Shown here in pieces: positions 22,937 through 32,814 of a stretch of 64,000 nucleotides of DNA (positions are counted from its first letter, which is position 1; each line of letters begins with the position of its first letter). This DNA is from Granulosicoccaceae bacterium (GTDB lineage: Bacteria > Pseudomonadota > Gammaproteobacteria > Granulosicoccales > Granulosicoccaceae). The stretch spans positions 62,001-126,000 of the forward strand of contig JAHDCO010000002.1 in NCBI GenBank assembly GCA_020629835.1. Reading direction: 5' to 3'. The notes beneath the pieces are model-generated. The model did not search any database. It was not told where the DNA came from and worked only from the letters and a program-made list of their open reading frames with translations. A program made the translations under genes and the position numbers.

Positions 22937-24964
22937 ATGAATAACATCACCATCAATCGCCCTGCGTTCGATACGTTTGACGTGTCCACGGTTGAAGCAA
23001 CCCTGGATGAGCTTCTGACTGAGTGCCGCCAGGCGGTATCTGAAGCATCCCAAGTGACTTCGCCGTCATGGCAGTCCGTGATTGAGCCATTGGATAAAGT
23101 ACACAATCGGCTCAGTTTATTCTGGTCTCCGGTAAGCCACCTCAATTCTGTTAAGAACAGTTCAGAGCTTCGGGATGTATACAAAGCCTGTTTGCCTAAG
23201 TTAAGTGCTTATTACACCGAACTGGGTCAGAACGCTGAGCTGTATACGGTCATCAAGAAAATACGCGACTCAGAAGACTTCGATTCGTTGAACGAAGCGC
23301 AGCAAACATTCATTAACAAAGAGTTACTGGATTTTGAATTAGGCGGAGTATCGCTGGCTGATACTCAGAAGGCGCGATTTGCCGAGTTATCGCAAGAGCT
23401 GTCAAAGCTAACCACTGAGTTCAGTGACAATGTGCTTGATGCAACCAATGCCTGGGAGTTACTTCTCCCTGATGATTCTCGGCTAGCGGGTTTACCCAGT
23501 AGCGCGATCGCGGCTGCTGCTGAACGTGCTGCAAAGAAAGACTTAGAGGGCTACTTACTCAATTTAGAATTTCCAACCGTGCATGCGGTGAGAACCTTTG
23601 CGCACGATAGAGAATTGCGTAAAACGATTACGTTGGCGTTTTCTACACGAGCTTCTGATCAAGGCCCTCATGCTGGCGAATACGATAACAGCCAACACAT
23701 GGTCGATATCCTTAGGTATCGAAATGAAAAGGCCAAGCTTTTAGGTTACGACTCTTACGCTGATTTATCGGTAGTAACCAAAATGGTGCAATCACCGGCT
23801 GAAGTCATGTCGTTCCTGAATGACTTAGCTGAAAAAGCGGTGCCGCAGGCAAAGCAAGAGTTGGCCGAACTTGAATCATTCGCCGCAGAGTCTTTAGGTA
23901 TCCAGGATTTGCAAGCCTGGGATCTGGCATACGCCAGCGATAAAATGAAAAAAGCGCTGTTTGATTTGTCAGATGAAGATCTCAAGCCTTACTTCCCGGC
24001 TGACAAAGCCATTAACGGTATGTTCGATGTCGTAGGTCGTTTGTTCGGTTTGACGATTAAACCGGTGGATGGTGTGGCCGTTTATCACGACGATGTATCG
24101 TGTTATGAAATTCGAGATAAGCGAGGCGAACTTCGAGGGCAGTTTTATCTGGATAACTTCGCACGTGAAAATAAGCGAGGGGGTGCATGGATGGATGTAT
24201 GCGCAACCCGGCAGAAACTCGATGACAAGGTTCAGCTGCCCATTGCGTACCTGACGTGCAACTTAACGCCACCAGTTGGTAATGATCCAGCGCTATTAAC
24301 CCACATGGAGGTTACGACTTTATTCCATGAGTTTGGGCATGGGCTACATCATATGCTGACGCAAATGGAGATCTCGGGTGTATCGGGTATCAATGGCGTT
24401 GAGTGGGACGCGGTTGAATTGCCAAGCCAGTTTTTAGAGAACTGGTGTTGGGAACGTGAGTCGTTGGCGTTGATCAGTGAGCATTACGAAACTGGAGAAG
24501 CATTACCGGATGAACTCTTAAGGAAGTTACGCGACGCACGTAACTTTCAATCCGCATCGCAACTCGTGCGCCAGCTTGAGTTTTCCATGTTCGACATGCA
24601 GGTGCATGCTTCACCACCGCCTGAAACCGCGGCGGATATCCAATCGGTACTTGATGTTGTCAGAGACAAAGTAGCGGTCATGCCTTTTCCTGGCGAACTG
24701 CGTTTTCAACATTCTTTCAGCCATATCTTTGCCGGAGGCTACGCGGCGGGTTACTTTAGTTACAAATGGGCCGAAGTACTTTCTGCTGATGCTTACGCAC
24801 GGTTTGAAGAAGAGGGCGTATTTAATGAGGACGCTGGTGCCGATTTTCTGAACGAGGTATTGTCAGTTGGTGGGTCGCGTCCTGCATTAGATTCGTTTGT
24901 TGCATTCAGAGGGCGTAAGCCTACGGTCGATGCGTTACTGAAGCAGTCGGGATTGGCTGCGTGA
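22937..24964 (+). CDS. prlC: Oligopeptidase A, M3 zinc metallopeptidase
   Basis: Cytoplasmic peptidase that degrades peptides including cleaved signal peptides. 675 residues, the family length. The zinc motif HEFGH is at residues 464-468 in [17 protein letters not shown]. The downstream glutamate region is [20 protein letters not shown], and [20 protein letters not shown] lies near the C-terminus, as in OpdA. It begins 62 bp after gyrB and overlaps ubiD by four bases (GTGA). Confidence 0.95.
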   Translation: MNNITINRPAFDTFDVSTVEATLDELLTECRQAVSEASQVTSPSWQSVIEPLDKVHNRLSLFWSPVSHLNSVKNSSELRDVYKACLPKLSAYYTELGQNAELYTVIKKIRDSEDFDSLNEAQQTFINKELLDFELGGVSLADTQKARFAELSQELSKLTTEFSDNVLDATNAWELLLPDDSRLAGLPSSAIAAAAERAAKKDLEGYLLNLEFPTVHAVRTFAHDRELRKTITLAFSTRASDQGPHAGEYDNSQHMVDILRYRNEKAKLLGYDSYADLSVVTKMVQSPAEVMSFLNDLAEKAVPQAKQELAELESFAAESLGIQDLQAWDLAYASDKMKKALFDLSDEDLKPYFPADKAINGMFDVVGRLFGLTIKPVDGVAVYHDDVSCYEIRDKRGELRGQFYLDNFARENKRGGAWMDVCATRQKLDDKVQLPIAYLTCNLTPPVGNDPALLTHMEVTTLFHEFGHGLHHMLTQMEISGVSGINGVEWDAVELPSQFLENWCWERESLALISEHYETGEALPDELLRKLRDARNFQSASQLVRQLEFSMFDMQVHASPPPETAADIQSVLDVVRDKVAVMPFPGELRFQHSFSHIFAGGYAAGYFSYKWAEVLSADAYARFEEEGVFNEDAGADFLNEVLSVGGSRPALDSFVAFRGRKPTVDALLKQSGLAA

Positions 24965-26418
24965 AGTATAAAGATCTCCGTGATTTCATCCATCAGTTAG
25001 AAACGATGGGTGAGCTCAAACGCATCACCGCTGAAGTGGATCCGTACCTTGAAATTACTGAGATATGCGATCGCACGCTTCGGGCAAAAGGCCCGGCGTT
25101 GCTGTTTGAAAACCCCAAAGGCTCCGATGTACCGTTGCTAGGCAATTTGTTTGGTACACCTGAACGCGTGGCGTACGGTATGGGTGAGAGCAGCACCGAA
25201 GCCCTGCGCGAAGTAGGAAAACTGCTGGCCTTCTTGAAAGAACCCGACCCACCCAAGGGTATTAAAGACGCCTGGCAGACTCTGCCGATCTTTAAAAAAG
25301 TATTGGATATGGCGCCAAAAACTGTGCGCAACGCAGAGTGCCAAAAACACACCTGGGATTCGGTAGATCTTGCGCGATTGCCTGTGCAAACCTGCTGGCC
25401 TGGTGATGCCGGTCCGTTAGTGACGTGGGGCTTGGTGATTACCAAAGGTCCCAATAAGAAGCGGCAGAATATGGGTATCTATCGCCAACAAGTGATTGGC
25501 AAAGATAGACTCATCATGCGATGGCTGAGTCACCGGGGTGGTGCTCTGGACTTTAAAGAATGGACGCAGGAACGGCCGGGTGAACCGTTTCCAGTTGCCG
25601 TTGTTCTGGGAGCGGATCCAGCCACTATTTTAGGTGCGGTTACACCGGTACCGGACACCTTAAGTGAACACGCTTTCGCGGGTTTACTTCGAGGTGAACG
25701 AACCCAGATAACCAAAGCAACATTGTCAGATTTGCAGGTGCCCGCCTCGGCTGAGTATGTGTTGGAGGGTTGGTTGAATCCGGGTGATGAAGCACCGGAA
25801 GGTCCGTTTGGCGATCACACGGGTTATTACAACGAAGTGGACAACTTTCCAGTCTTCACTGTAGAGAAGGTGACCCACCGAGACAAGCCGATTTACCACA
25901 GCACCTACACAGGTCGACCGCCTGATGAGCCAGCGATATTAGGTGTGGCACTGAACGAAGTGTTCGTCCCAATATTGCAAAAGCAATTCCCTGAAATTAC
26001 TGATTTCTATTTGCCGCCGGAAGGATGTTCGTATCGCATGGCTGTGGTGAGTATGAAAAAGCAATATCCCGGTCACGCTAAGCGGGTAATGATGGGCGTT
26101 TGGTCCTTCTTGCGCCAGTTTATGTACACAAAGTTCGTGATCGTTGTGGACGATGATGTCAATACACGTTCATGGGACGATGTAATCTGGGCAATCACCA
26201 CACGTGTCGACCCGAGTCGCGATACCACGTTAGTGGATAACACACCCATTGATTATTTGGATTTCGCATCCCCGGTGTCGGGTTTAGGTTCGAAAATGGG
26301 CATAGACGCGACCAACAAGATGCCCGGTGAAACCGATCGTGAATGGGGCGAACCCATCGTTATGAGTGATGAGGTTAAAGCCCGAGTTGATGAGCTGTGG
26401 CCAACGCTCGGCTTGTAA
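24961..26418 (+). CDS. ubiD: 4-hydroxy-3-polyprenylbenzoate decarboxylase UbiD
   Basis: Prenylated-FMN-dependent decarboxylase of ubiquinone synthesis. 485 residues from GTG 24961, overlapping the prlC stop. It starts with [20 protein letters not shown]. Conserved blocks [26 protein letters not shown] (with the catalytic acid region) and [13 protein letters not shown] are present. The cofactor-making partner UbiX is not in this window. ubiE, ubiJ and ubiB of the same pathway lie at 43-46 kb. Confidence 0.97.
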   Translation: MKYKDLRDFIHQLETMGELKRITAEVDPYLEITEICDRTLRAKGPALLFENPKGSDVPLLGNLFGTPERVAYGMGESSTEALREVGKLLAFLKEPDPPKGIKDAWQTLPIFKKVLDMAPKTVRNAECQKHTWDSVDLARLPVQTCWPGDAGPLVTWGLVITKGPNKKRQNMGIYRQQVIGKDRLIMRWLSHRGGALDFKEWTQERPGEPFPVAVVLGADPATILGAVTPVPDTLSEHAFAGLLRGERTQITKATLSDLQVPASAEYVLEGWLNPGDEAPEGPFGDHTGYYNEVDNFPVFTVEKVTHRDKPIYHSTYTGRPPDEPAILGVALNEVFVPILQKQFPEITDFYLPPEGCSYRMAVVSMKKQYPGHAKRVMMGVWSFLRQFMYTKFVIVVDDDVNTRSWDDVIWAITTRVDPSRDTTLVDNTPIDYLDFASPVSGLGSKMGIDATNKMPGETDREWGEPIVMSDEVKARVDELWPTLGL

Positions 26419-26431
26419 TGACTGGCTGCGG

Positions 26432-27166
26432 TTAACTGGCTTCGAAATATTCGCGATGTTCAGAATGGATAGTTTCTATGTGGCTATCCAGACGCGAAAG
26501 ATGTAGGCGTGTCACTTCCACGGCTGCATTGACATCTCTGTCGTTGATTGCATTGGCTAGCTCTGAATGATCGTTGTACAGCGTGTTGGCTTCGTTGGCC
26601 CTGCCCAGGCTCAAAATGCACAGTCTGTCGAGTTCCTGCTTACAGTCTCGAATATTTTGCGCGGCTTTCGGGTGTTCGGATAGGGTGCACAGTAGCTCGT
26701 GGAAGCTTAAATCAAGCGCGTGAAACTGCTCTGGCTGGTTTGTTTCGATGGCATTCGCTTGCCTATCCAAATGTTTCTGAAGTGTTTGGGCTTTTTGGTC
26801 ATTCCAAAGCTTACAGGCGTCGTTTACCACTTCTAGTTCAATGGCAAGACGCACAAAACGAGAATGGTTGATGCGCTCTATCGAAAAACCTCGAACTTCA
26901 GTGGCACGCTGAGGGCGAATTAGCAGTAAATCTGTACTGCCTAAACGCGTAAATGCATCTCTGACAGGTTGCCTTGAAAGACCGAATTGCCTGGCCACTT
27001 CTGCTTCCGAAAGCTTGGTTCCAGGCAGTAACTTCAGGGAAACGATGTCTTCGTACAGTCGGTCAAACACCGCATCGGCTGCGGTTCTGCGTTCTGATTT
27101 TTCCTCGGTGTCTAACATTCTCGCCTTAAGTGAAGCAGTAACCACTAACGATTCAGTGTGTCTCAT
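26432..27166 (-). CDS. GntR-family transcriptional regulator, FCD subfamily
   Basis: Ligand-responsive repressor, 244 residues from ATG 27166, which has AGGA six bases upstream (the frame is open to 27187). The N-terminal winged helix-turn-helix is SEAEVARQFGLSRQPVRDAF. The C-terminal all-helical FCD domain has LDLSFHELLC and VTRLHLSRL, providing the Asp/His metal-ligand pattern of the family. It is divergent from the SDR-dctPQM operon and probably controls it. A candidate operator lies at 27279-27298. The ligand is unknown but is likely the TRAP substrate or a metabolite of it. Confidence 0.92.
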   Translation of the reverse strand: MRHTESLVVTASLKARMLDTEEKSERRTAADAVFDRLYEDIVSLKLLPGTKLSEAEVARQFGLSRQPVRDAFTRLGSTDLLLIRPQRATEVRGFSIERINHSRFVRLAIELEVVNDACKLWNDQKAQTLQKHLDRQANAIETNQPEQFHALDLSFHELLCTLSEHPKAAQNIRDCKQELDRLCILSLGRANEANTLYNDHSELANAINDRDVNAAVEVTRLHLSRLDSHIETIHSEHREYFEAS

Positions 27167-27235
27167 TTTGGATCCTGCTCCCCGCATTATAAATCGGTTT
27201 GTTTGATCACCACCCCAAATTTCCTGGCAAAGGCG

Positions 27236-27264
27236 TTGACAACTTAAAAAGGCTCATGGATACT
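27236..27264 (+). promoter_or_regulatory. Sigma70-type promoter of the SDR-dctPQM operon
   Basis: TTGACA at 27236-27241, a 17-bp spacer, then GATACT at 27259-27264 (four of six matches to TATAAT). Transcription would start near 27271 and run into the candidate GntR operator. The perfect -35, exact spacing and position in a 150-bp divergent gap support the call. Confidence 0.65.
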
Positions 27265-27278
27265 CCACATCTAGGCTA

Positions 27279-27298
27279 CTACCATACTAGTACACTAG
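27279..27298. promoter_or_regulatory. Candidate GntR operator
   Basis: An interrupted palindrome: CTA, three bases, TACTAGTA, three bases, TAG. The central eight bases are perfectly symmetric. It lies just downstream of the likely transcription start, where a bound repressor would block the operon. GntR/FCD operators are short palindromes of this size. Binding is inferred. Confidence 0.5.
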
Positions 27299-27319
27299 AG
27301 AAAAAGAAAGCGATTCATA

Positions 27320-28102
27320 ATGAGCGAGATAGCAACGCAGATTTCGGGGGAGTTAGATCTATCCGGCAAGGTGGCCGTGGTGATGGGCGGAGGTCGTGAC
27401 ATCGGTCGCGCCAGCGCGTTGGCATTGGCTCAAGCCGGTGCTGCGGTAACCATCAACTATCACCAGTCGAGCTCAGGCGCTGAGTCTGCCGTGAGTGAGA
27501 TTCGGGAGCAGGGGGGTGAGGCAATTGCCGTGCGGGGTGATGTTACTCAGCCCGACGACGTCGATGCGGTTATTGAGAACACGGTAGTGGCCCATGGGCC
27601 ACAGATTGACATCCTCGTGCACGTGACCGGTGGACTGGTGGCGAGAAAGACACTGTCTGAAATGGACATCGATTTTTGGGAATCAGTCATGGCACTAAAC
27701 ACAACGTCATTTGTGCGGGCCATAAAAGCGGTGTTGCCCCATATGGGAGGCGGAGGCTCGATCATCGGTTTGGCAAGTCAGGCTGGACGTGATGGTGGAG
27801 GTCCCGGGGCTGTGGCTTACGCTGCGTCAAAAGGCGCTGTCATGACACTGACTCGTGGTGCGGCGAAAGAGCTGGGTCCCGACATTCGAGTCAACTCCAT
27901 CTGTCCCGGCATGATCGATACCGACTTTCACAACACGTTTACAAAAGACGCTGTTAGAGAACACGTCGCAAACGCGACCCCCCTTAAGCGAGAAGGCACT
28001 TCAGAAGATGTAGCAAATCTGGTGCGTTTTCTGGCTTCTGATAAGGCTGCATTCATAACGGGTGCAAACCTCGATATAAACGGTGGCATGTTGTTTTCGT
28101 AG
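27320..28102 (+). CDS. Short-chain dehydrogenase/reductase
   Basis: NAD(P)-dependent oxidoreductase of the classical SDR fold, 260 residues. The cofactor glycine motif is GGGRDIG (23-29) instead of TGxxxGIG. The structural NNAG is replaced by HVTGG (101-105). The catalytic set is Ser153, Tyr167 and Lys171 (YAASK). The C-terminus KAAFITGANLDINGGM is typical of the FabG-like group. As the first gene of a GntR-controlled TRAP operon it probably oxidises or reduces the imported sugar acid or hydroxy acid. The substrate cannot be read from sequence. Confidence 0.9.
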   Translation: MSEIATQISGELDLSGKVAVVMGGGRDIGRASALALAQAGAAVTINYHQSSSGAESAVSEIREQGGEAIAVRGDVTQPDDVDAVIENTVVAHGPQIDILVHVTGGLVARKTLSEMDIDFWESVMALNTTSFVRAIKAVLPHMGGGGSIIGLASQAGRDGGGPGAVAYAASKGAVMTLTRGAAKELGPDIRVNSICPGMIDTDFHNTFTKDAVREHVANATPLKREGTSEDVANLVRFLASDKAAFITGANLDINGGMLFS

Positions 28103-28145
28103 CCACGACATTCCCACGTACGTATTTTTCCGATTGGAGGAAAGA

Positions 28146-29126
28146 ATGATTAAACAACTAAGTACAAGTGTGCTAACAGCAGGTGCGTTAGCACTAGCGA
28201 GTAACATCGCAATCGCTGCTGAATTCAAAGGGTGGAATATTCACTCGGATGGTTATCCAAATACGGTCGCAATGGATAAATTCGGTGAGTTACTCGCTGA
28301 AAAAACGGGGGGGGAAGTAACGCTAAAGATGTTTCACGGCGGAACCTTGGGTAGCCAGCCTGACGCCATCGAGCAGGTGCGGATTGGTGGTCTTGAAGTT
28401 GGAAACTTTAACTTAGGTCCGATTGGACCTATCGCGCCGGAAGCGAACGTAGTGTCTTTACCGTTCATCTTTAAAGATGTACCTCATATGTTTCGAGTAC
28501 TAGAAAGTGAAGGTGGTCAGATGATCGCTGATGGGATGGAAGCTAAAGGCATCATTCCACTGGCTTGGTTTGATTCAGGCGCTCGTTCTTTTTACAACGG
28601 AGCAAAACCCATTCAAACCCCGGATGATGTAGTTGGAATGAAAGTTCGAGTTATGAACAATGATTTGTATTCGGGCATGATTGCCGAGTTAGGAGGTAAT
28701 CCTTCACCGATGGCTTTTGGTGAGGTTTATCAGGCGTTAAAAACCGGTGTAGTTGATGGCGCTGAAAATAATTGGCCGTCTTACGAATCAACCGGTCACT
28801 TCGAGGTTGCCGGCCATTATTCGTTAAGTCAGCACTTGATCATTCCTGAGTGTATTTGCGTTAACACTGATAAATTCAACGCGCTTTCAGCTGAACACCA
28901 AAGCGCGATGCGCGAAGCGGCACAAGAAGCTGGCATGCTGCAACGCGAATTATGGGCAGAGCGTGCTGCTGCAAGTCGAGAGAAAGTGGTGGCATCTGGT
29001 GTAAAGGTCAATGAAATTGCTGACAAAGGCCCTTTTCAGGCGGCTATGGCACCGGTATACGAGCGATACCTTGCAGAGAATCCAGACCTACGCCCGTTGG
29101 TTGAGTTGATCCAACAGACTGATTAA
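28146..29126 (+). CDS. dctP: TRAP transporter substrate-binding protein, DctP family
   Basis: Periplasmic receptor of a tripartite ATP-independent transporter, 326 residues from ATG 28146 with GGAGG upstream. The signal peptide ends ASNIAIAA/EFKGW. The DctP fold shows FHGGTLGSQPDAIEQVRIGG, the carboxylate-binding arginine region MKVRVMNND, and EVYQALKTGVVDGAENN. The family binds dicarboxylates, sugar acids and similar organic acids. It is encoded 43 bp after the SDR and followed by a hairpin and dctQ. The substrate is unassigned. Confidence 0.93.
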   Translation: MIKQLSTSVLTAGALALASNIAIAAEFKGWNIHSDGYPNTVAMDKFGELLAEKTGGEVTLKMFHGGTLGSQPDAIEQVRIGGLEVGNFNLGPIGPIAPEANVVSLPFIFKDVPHMFRVLESEGGQMIADGMEAKGIIPLAWFDSGARSFYNGAKPIQTPDDVVGMKVRVMNNDLYSGMIAELGGNPSPMAFGEVYQALKTGVVDGAENNWPSYESTGHFEVAGHYSLSQHLIIPECICVNTDKFNALSAEHQSAMREAAQEAGMLQRELWAERAAASREKVVASGVKVNEIADKGPFQAAMAPVYERYLAENPDLRPLVELIQQTD

Positions 29127-29151
29127 TACCTGGATCAAATCAGCGAATTGC

Positions 29152-29177
29152 TTGACACCCGCTTTCGCGGGTGTCAA
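29152..29177 (+). promoter_or_regulatory. Intercistronic hairpin between dctP and dctQ
   Basis: An 11-bp perfect stem with a TTTC tetraloop: TTGACACCCGC pairs with GCGGGTGTCAA. No T-run follows, so it is unlikely to be a strong intrinsic terminator. Its place after the receptor gene suggests that it protects the dctP mRNA 3' end or gives partial attenuation, so the receptor is made in excess of the permease. That role is inference. Confidence 0.7.
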
Positions 29178-29205
29178 TGCTTAGTGACCACTACTGGACG
29201 GTTTT

Positions 29206-29784
29206 ATGTCTGCCACAAATCACGACAACCGAACACCGACATCGTTACGCTTATATGAAGGCCTACTCATCGGTATTGCCTCTGTTTGTCGATTAGTAAC
29301 CGGTCTTGCCCTGGTTGTATTAACCGTACTTTTTGGCTGGCTGGTATTTGGTCGCTATGTTTTAAACGAAACGCCTACGTGGGTGGAGCAGACCGCTTTG
29401 TTATTGGTCATGGTGATAGCTTTTTTGGGTGCTTCAGTAGGTATTCATGAAAAAACACATCTATCGGTAACTATTTTTGTGGAGTTAGCACCTAAAGCGA
29501 TTAAGTCAGCGTTGTTGGTGCTGGTCGATGTCATCTTAGTGTTGTTCGGCTCGCTCATGCTTTGGTATGGATGGGAGCTAACGGTATTTAAATGGGGCAG
29601 TGATATTCCGTTAATAAAGCTACCCGAGGGGCTGCGATCCCTGCCTTTAACGATCGCAGGTGCTCTTATCGCGCTTTTCTCTATTGGTCATTTATGGCGT
29701 CGATATGTTTTTAGAAACCGTGTAGAAGCGGAAAATCACGACACCGAATCCGTTTCTAAAGATGGAGATAGCTCATGGGGTTAG
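29206..29784 (+). CDS. dctQ: TRAP transporter small permease subunit, DctQ family
   Basis: Four-helix membrane subunit of the TRAP transporter, 192 residues. Helices include LVTGLALVVLTVLFGWLVFG and LLVLVDVILVLFGSLMLWYG. The family pattern PTWVEQTALLLVMVIAFLGA and LPEGLRSLPLTIAG is visible. The last ten bases overlap the start of dctM, so the two permease subunits are translated together. Confidence 0.93.
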   Translation: MSATNHDNRTPTSLRLYEGLLIGIASVCRLVTGLALVVLTVLFGWLVFGRYVLNETPTWVEQTALLLVMVIAFLGASVGIHEKTHLSVTIFVELAPKAIKSALLVLVDVILVLFGSLMLWYGWELTVFKWGSDIPLIKLPEGLRSLPLTIAGALIALFSIGHLWRRYVFRNRVEAENHDTESVSKDGDSSWG

Positions 29785-31055
29785 CCGTACTGCTTGGGCT
29801 TTTTGGTTTATGCGTTGTTATCGGTGTGCCTGTTGCATTTGCGTTAGGAATAGCAGCGATTTCTGCGTTTATATTTGAAGGTTTGCCAGCCATGATTGGC
29901 TTCCAACGCATCATCTCTGGAATCAACATATTCTCGTTGATGGCCATACCGTTTTTCATCTTTGCGGGTGAGTTGATGTTTCACGGTGGTATAGCCACCC
30001 GTCTGGTGCGATTTGCATCTGCAGCAGTTGGTGCTGTGCGGGGTGGGCTGGGTATCGTTAACGTATTTTCTTCCATGCTTTTTGGCGGTATTTCTGGATC
30101 TGCGGTAGCTGATATTTCAGCGTTGGGTTCGATACTTGTGCCGGTCATGAAAGAGAAAGGTTATGACGATGATTACGCTGTGAATGTAACGGTTACCTCG
30201 TCCATAGCTGGCATCATCATTCCCCCTAGCCACAATATGATTATTTATGCGATAGCCGCCGGTGGTGGTATATCGATTTCCAGTCTATTTCTGGCCGGTG
30301 TTATCCCCGGCATATTGATGTGTCTTTGCCTCGCTGTTGCTGCTTATGTAGTTGCCGTGAAGCGCGGGTTTCCTGCAGAAAAATTTCCGGGTTGGCGAGG
30401 ATTAGTCATGAGCTTCGTGGACGCGCTTCCCGGGTTGTTAACCGCTGTCATCATCGTGGGCGGGGTATTGACCGGTATTTTCACGGTTACCGAATCCGGA
30501 GCTTTTGGAACCATCTATGCGTTTTTGGTTACTTTGATCGTTTACAAAAGTATTAGTTTGGAGAATTTCAAACAAGCGGTAACTCAGGCGGTGCGAACCA
30601 CATCGATGGTTATGATTCTTATCGCTTGTGCAGGTGCGTTTGCCTACATGCTGACGTTCTACCAGGTACCGAGTAGAACGATAGATCTACTCACTGGATT
30701 TACTGAAAATACCATCATCATTTTGTTAACCATCAATTTAATATTGTTGGTATTGGGCATGATCATGGATATGGCGGCACTCATTCTGATTTGCACGCCA
30801 ATCTTTTTACCTGTGGCGCAAACGTTAGGCGTTGATCCACTGCAGTTTGGCATGATCTTGTTGGTTAATCTGGGCTTAGGCTTATGTACCCCACCGGTTG
30901 GTGCATGCTTGTTCGTCGGTTGTGCAGTAGGTAATTTGCCGATAGAAAAAGCCGTGCGCACCATATGGCCTTTCTATCTTGCGATCTTTGTGGCACTGAT
31001 GTTGATTACCTTTGTACCCGCGATATCGCTTACGCTGCCCAACTTATTCAGGTGA
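29775..31055 (+). CDS. dctM: TRAP transporter large permease subunit, DctM family
   Basis: Ion-coupled (usually Na+) transport subunit, 426 residues and about 12 transmembrane segments, the usual length. DctM signatures include SGSAVADISALGSILVP, IAGIIIPPSHNMIIYA and NLGLGLCTPPVGACLFV. It overlaps dctQ by ten bases and ends 5 bp before the convergent hemD. Confidence 0.95.
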   Translation: MGLAVLLGLFGLCVVIGVPVAFALGIAAISAFIFEGLPAMIGFQRIISGINIFSLMAIPFFIFAGELMFHGGIATRLVRFASAAVGAVRGGLGIVNVFSSMLFGGISGSAVADISALGSILVPVMKEKGYDDDYAVNVTVTSSIAGIIIPPSHNMIIYAIAAGGGISISSLFLAGVIPGILMCLCLAVAAYVVAVKRGFPAEKFPGWRGLVMSFVDALPGLLTAVIIVGGVLTGIFTVTESGAFGTIYAFLVTLIVYKSISLENFKQAVTQAVRTTSMVMILIACAGAFAYMLTFYQVPSRTIDLLTGFTENTIIILLTINLILLVLGMIMDMAALILICTPIFLPVAQTLGVDPLQFGMILLVNLGLGLCTPPVGACLFVGCAVGNLPIEKAVRTIWPFYLAIFVALMLITFVPAISLTLPNLFR

Positions 31056-31060
31056 TGCAA

Positions 31061-31792
31061 CTAGTCATTTTTTGGAGTGTCTAGCCACGCGGTAATCGCG
31101 TTTATTTGACCAATGTCTCCTGCCGGAGATGCGACACCAATATAGCCGCTAAACCCAGCAGTTCTTGCCGCAGTTATTGCTCGTTGACTGTTTACAAAAA
31201 TCGGCTTGTGCTGCCAATCGAGATCAAGTGGTTTTGCAAGGTCCACAAGCACATCCATTGACTCAATGCTCGTGAGTGATAGTAAGTCGGCGTTGGCTAA
31301 CGCGTGGTGAACATCAGTGGTTGAATGGGTTTCTGGAATACGTTCATAACAAGCGATTTCGGTCACATCCCAGTTCATGCCTCGAAGCTCTTTCGTTAGA
31401 TAGGCTCTGCCACCTACTCCGGTGACGACAACCGCTTGCCTTGCAGCAAATAATGCCAACTGGTCGATTAATGCTTCGCTGTTGAACGGAACATTGGGCT
31501 CTATAGCTACAGTGAAATTACGTTGTTCCAACACCCTTGCTGTAGACGCCCCCATGGCGAAAACTGAACCTGCGGGTTGAGACGTTATGGGGCTATGCTC
31601 AACGGCGTTTCGGCTGGTGAATATCCACGCGGTGTGTGGGTCGGTAATGTGCTTTTTCCACGAGGATTCGTCTGTATCTCGAGGTTCAATTCGAATTAAC
31701 GGCAAGCACAGCGTCTCATACCCATTTTGCTGGCATAGCTGAATAAAACGGGTTTGTTGATGACTGGGACGGGTAACTAAAACCGTGGGCAT
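31061..31792 (-). CDS. hemD: Uroporphyrinogen-III synthase
   Basis: Cyclises hydroxymethylbilane to uroporphyrinogen III in haem and sirohaem synthesis. 243 residues. The family is weakly conserved, but VLVTRPSHQQTRFIQLCQQN at the start, VTGVGGRAYLTKELR and the ALANADLLSLTSIESMDVL region fit. The strongest support is its place, one base overlapping the hemC stop. hemX and hemY, which often follow hemD in proteobacteria, are absent here. Confidence 0.93.
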   Translation of the reverse strand: MPTVLVTRPSHQQTRFIQLCQQNGYETLCLPLIRIEPRDTDESSWKKHITDPHTAWIFTSRNAVEHSPITSQPAGSVFAMGASTARVLEQRNFTVAIEPNVPFNSEALIDQLALFAARQAVVVTGVGGRAYLTKELRGMNWDVTEIACYERIPETHSTTDVHHALANADLLSLTSIESMDVLVDLAKPLDLDWQHKPIFVNSQRAITAARTAGFSGYIGVASPAGDIGQINAITAWLDTPKND

Positions 31793-32751
31793 TAACAGGT
31801 TGTCGTTGGTTCGGCTAAAAAGGCCTCGGCTTCGGCCAGTAACTTCATAGCTCCCCGAGCTTTCAAGGCTTCAGCCGCCTTTACGCCAAGTGCGTCCGCG
31901 TTAACTCTGGGGCCCGAAATAGATTCTTCCAGGGTGGTCTGGCCGTCGATAGCGATGACTCTTGCGGTAAGGGATATGTCGTCGCCATGCAAAGTTGCGT
32001 GCGCGGCAACCGGGGCGGAGCATCCACCATTGAGTGTTCTTGTTACCGCACGCTCTGCGGTGACCCGGTCGGCAGCATCGTCGTCGTGCAGTGGCTGAAG
32101 CAGTGCTTTTAGTGCTTCGTCGCTACTTCGGATTTCAATACCTACAATGCCCTGACCCGCAGCGGGGAGGCTGAGGTGGAACGGCAGTTGAGCGGCAATG
32201 CGATCGTGCAGGCCAAGTCTCATCAGGCCAGCACTGGCTAAGATGATGGCGTCGTAGTCACCAGAGTCCAGTTTGCTCAGGCGTGTACCCACGTTCCCAC
32301 GTAAATTCTTGATGCGGCAATCCGGTCGTGCCGCCATCAGCTGGGCACGGCGTCTCACACTGCAAGTACCAATAACGGCGCCTGCGGGTAAGTCGTCTAA
32401 AGAGGTGTAGTGGTTCGACACTAACGCATCGGATGCGTCTTCACGTTCCAGATAGGTGCTGAGCATGAGGCCGTCGGGTAACACGGCGGCCACGTCCTTC
32501 ATGGAGTGAACGGCGAGGTCTGCGCGCTTTTCCATCATGGCGCTTTCGAGCTCTTTAACGAACAGTTGCTTGCCACCTAGCTGATACAGCGGTTGCCCGA
32601 GCTTAAGGTCGCCTTCGGTTGTCATGGGTACAAGTTGCACATCGATTGAGTCGTGTGCAGCCTGCAGCCGCTGTTGAACTGTTTCAGCTTGCCACAGAGC
32701 TAGGGGACTTTTGCGCGTGGCGATGCGCACTGTTGAAGCCATGCCTGACAA
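31792..32751 (-). CDS. hemC: Porphobilinogen deaminase (hydroxymethylbilane synthase)
   Basis: Polymerises four porphobilinogens. 319 residues. It starts [16 protein letters not shown] (ATG 32751 or the Met three codons later). [15 protein letters not shown] and the dipyrromethane cofactor cysteine in [12 protein letters not shown] are intact. It is divergent from argH across 63 bp and coupled to hemD. Confidence 0.97.
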   Translation of the reverse strand: MSGMASTVRIATRKSPLALWQAETVQQRLQAAHDSIDVQLVPMTTEGDLKLGQPLYQLGGKQLFVKELESAMMEKRADLAVHSMKDVAAVLPDGLMLSTYLEREDASDALVSNHYTSLDDLPAGAVIGTCSVRRRAQLMAARPDCRIKNLRGNVGTRLSKLDSGDYDAIILASAGLMRLGLHDRIAAQLPFHLSLPAAGQGIVGIEIRSSDEALKALLQPLHDDDAADRVTAERAVTRTLNGGCSAPVAAHATLHGDDISLTARVIAIDGQTTLEESISGPRVNADALGVKAAEALKARGAMKLLAEAEAFLAEPTTTC

Positions 32752-32814
32752 CCGTTAAGAGAAGTTGACAGTATACTGAGTTTTCGTATTTCTACCGTTA
32801 GCGTTGCCAAACTC
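32752..32814. promoter_or_regulatory. Divergent hemC/argH promoter region
   Basis: The 63-bp gap between two divergent genes must hold or overlap both promoters. TTGACA at 32765-32770 points right. TATACT on the minus strand (32770-32775) could be the hemC -10. Neither has a fully convincing partner hexamer, so the exact starts are uncertain. Confidence 0.35.
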
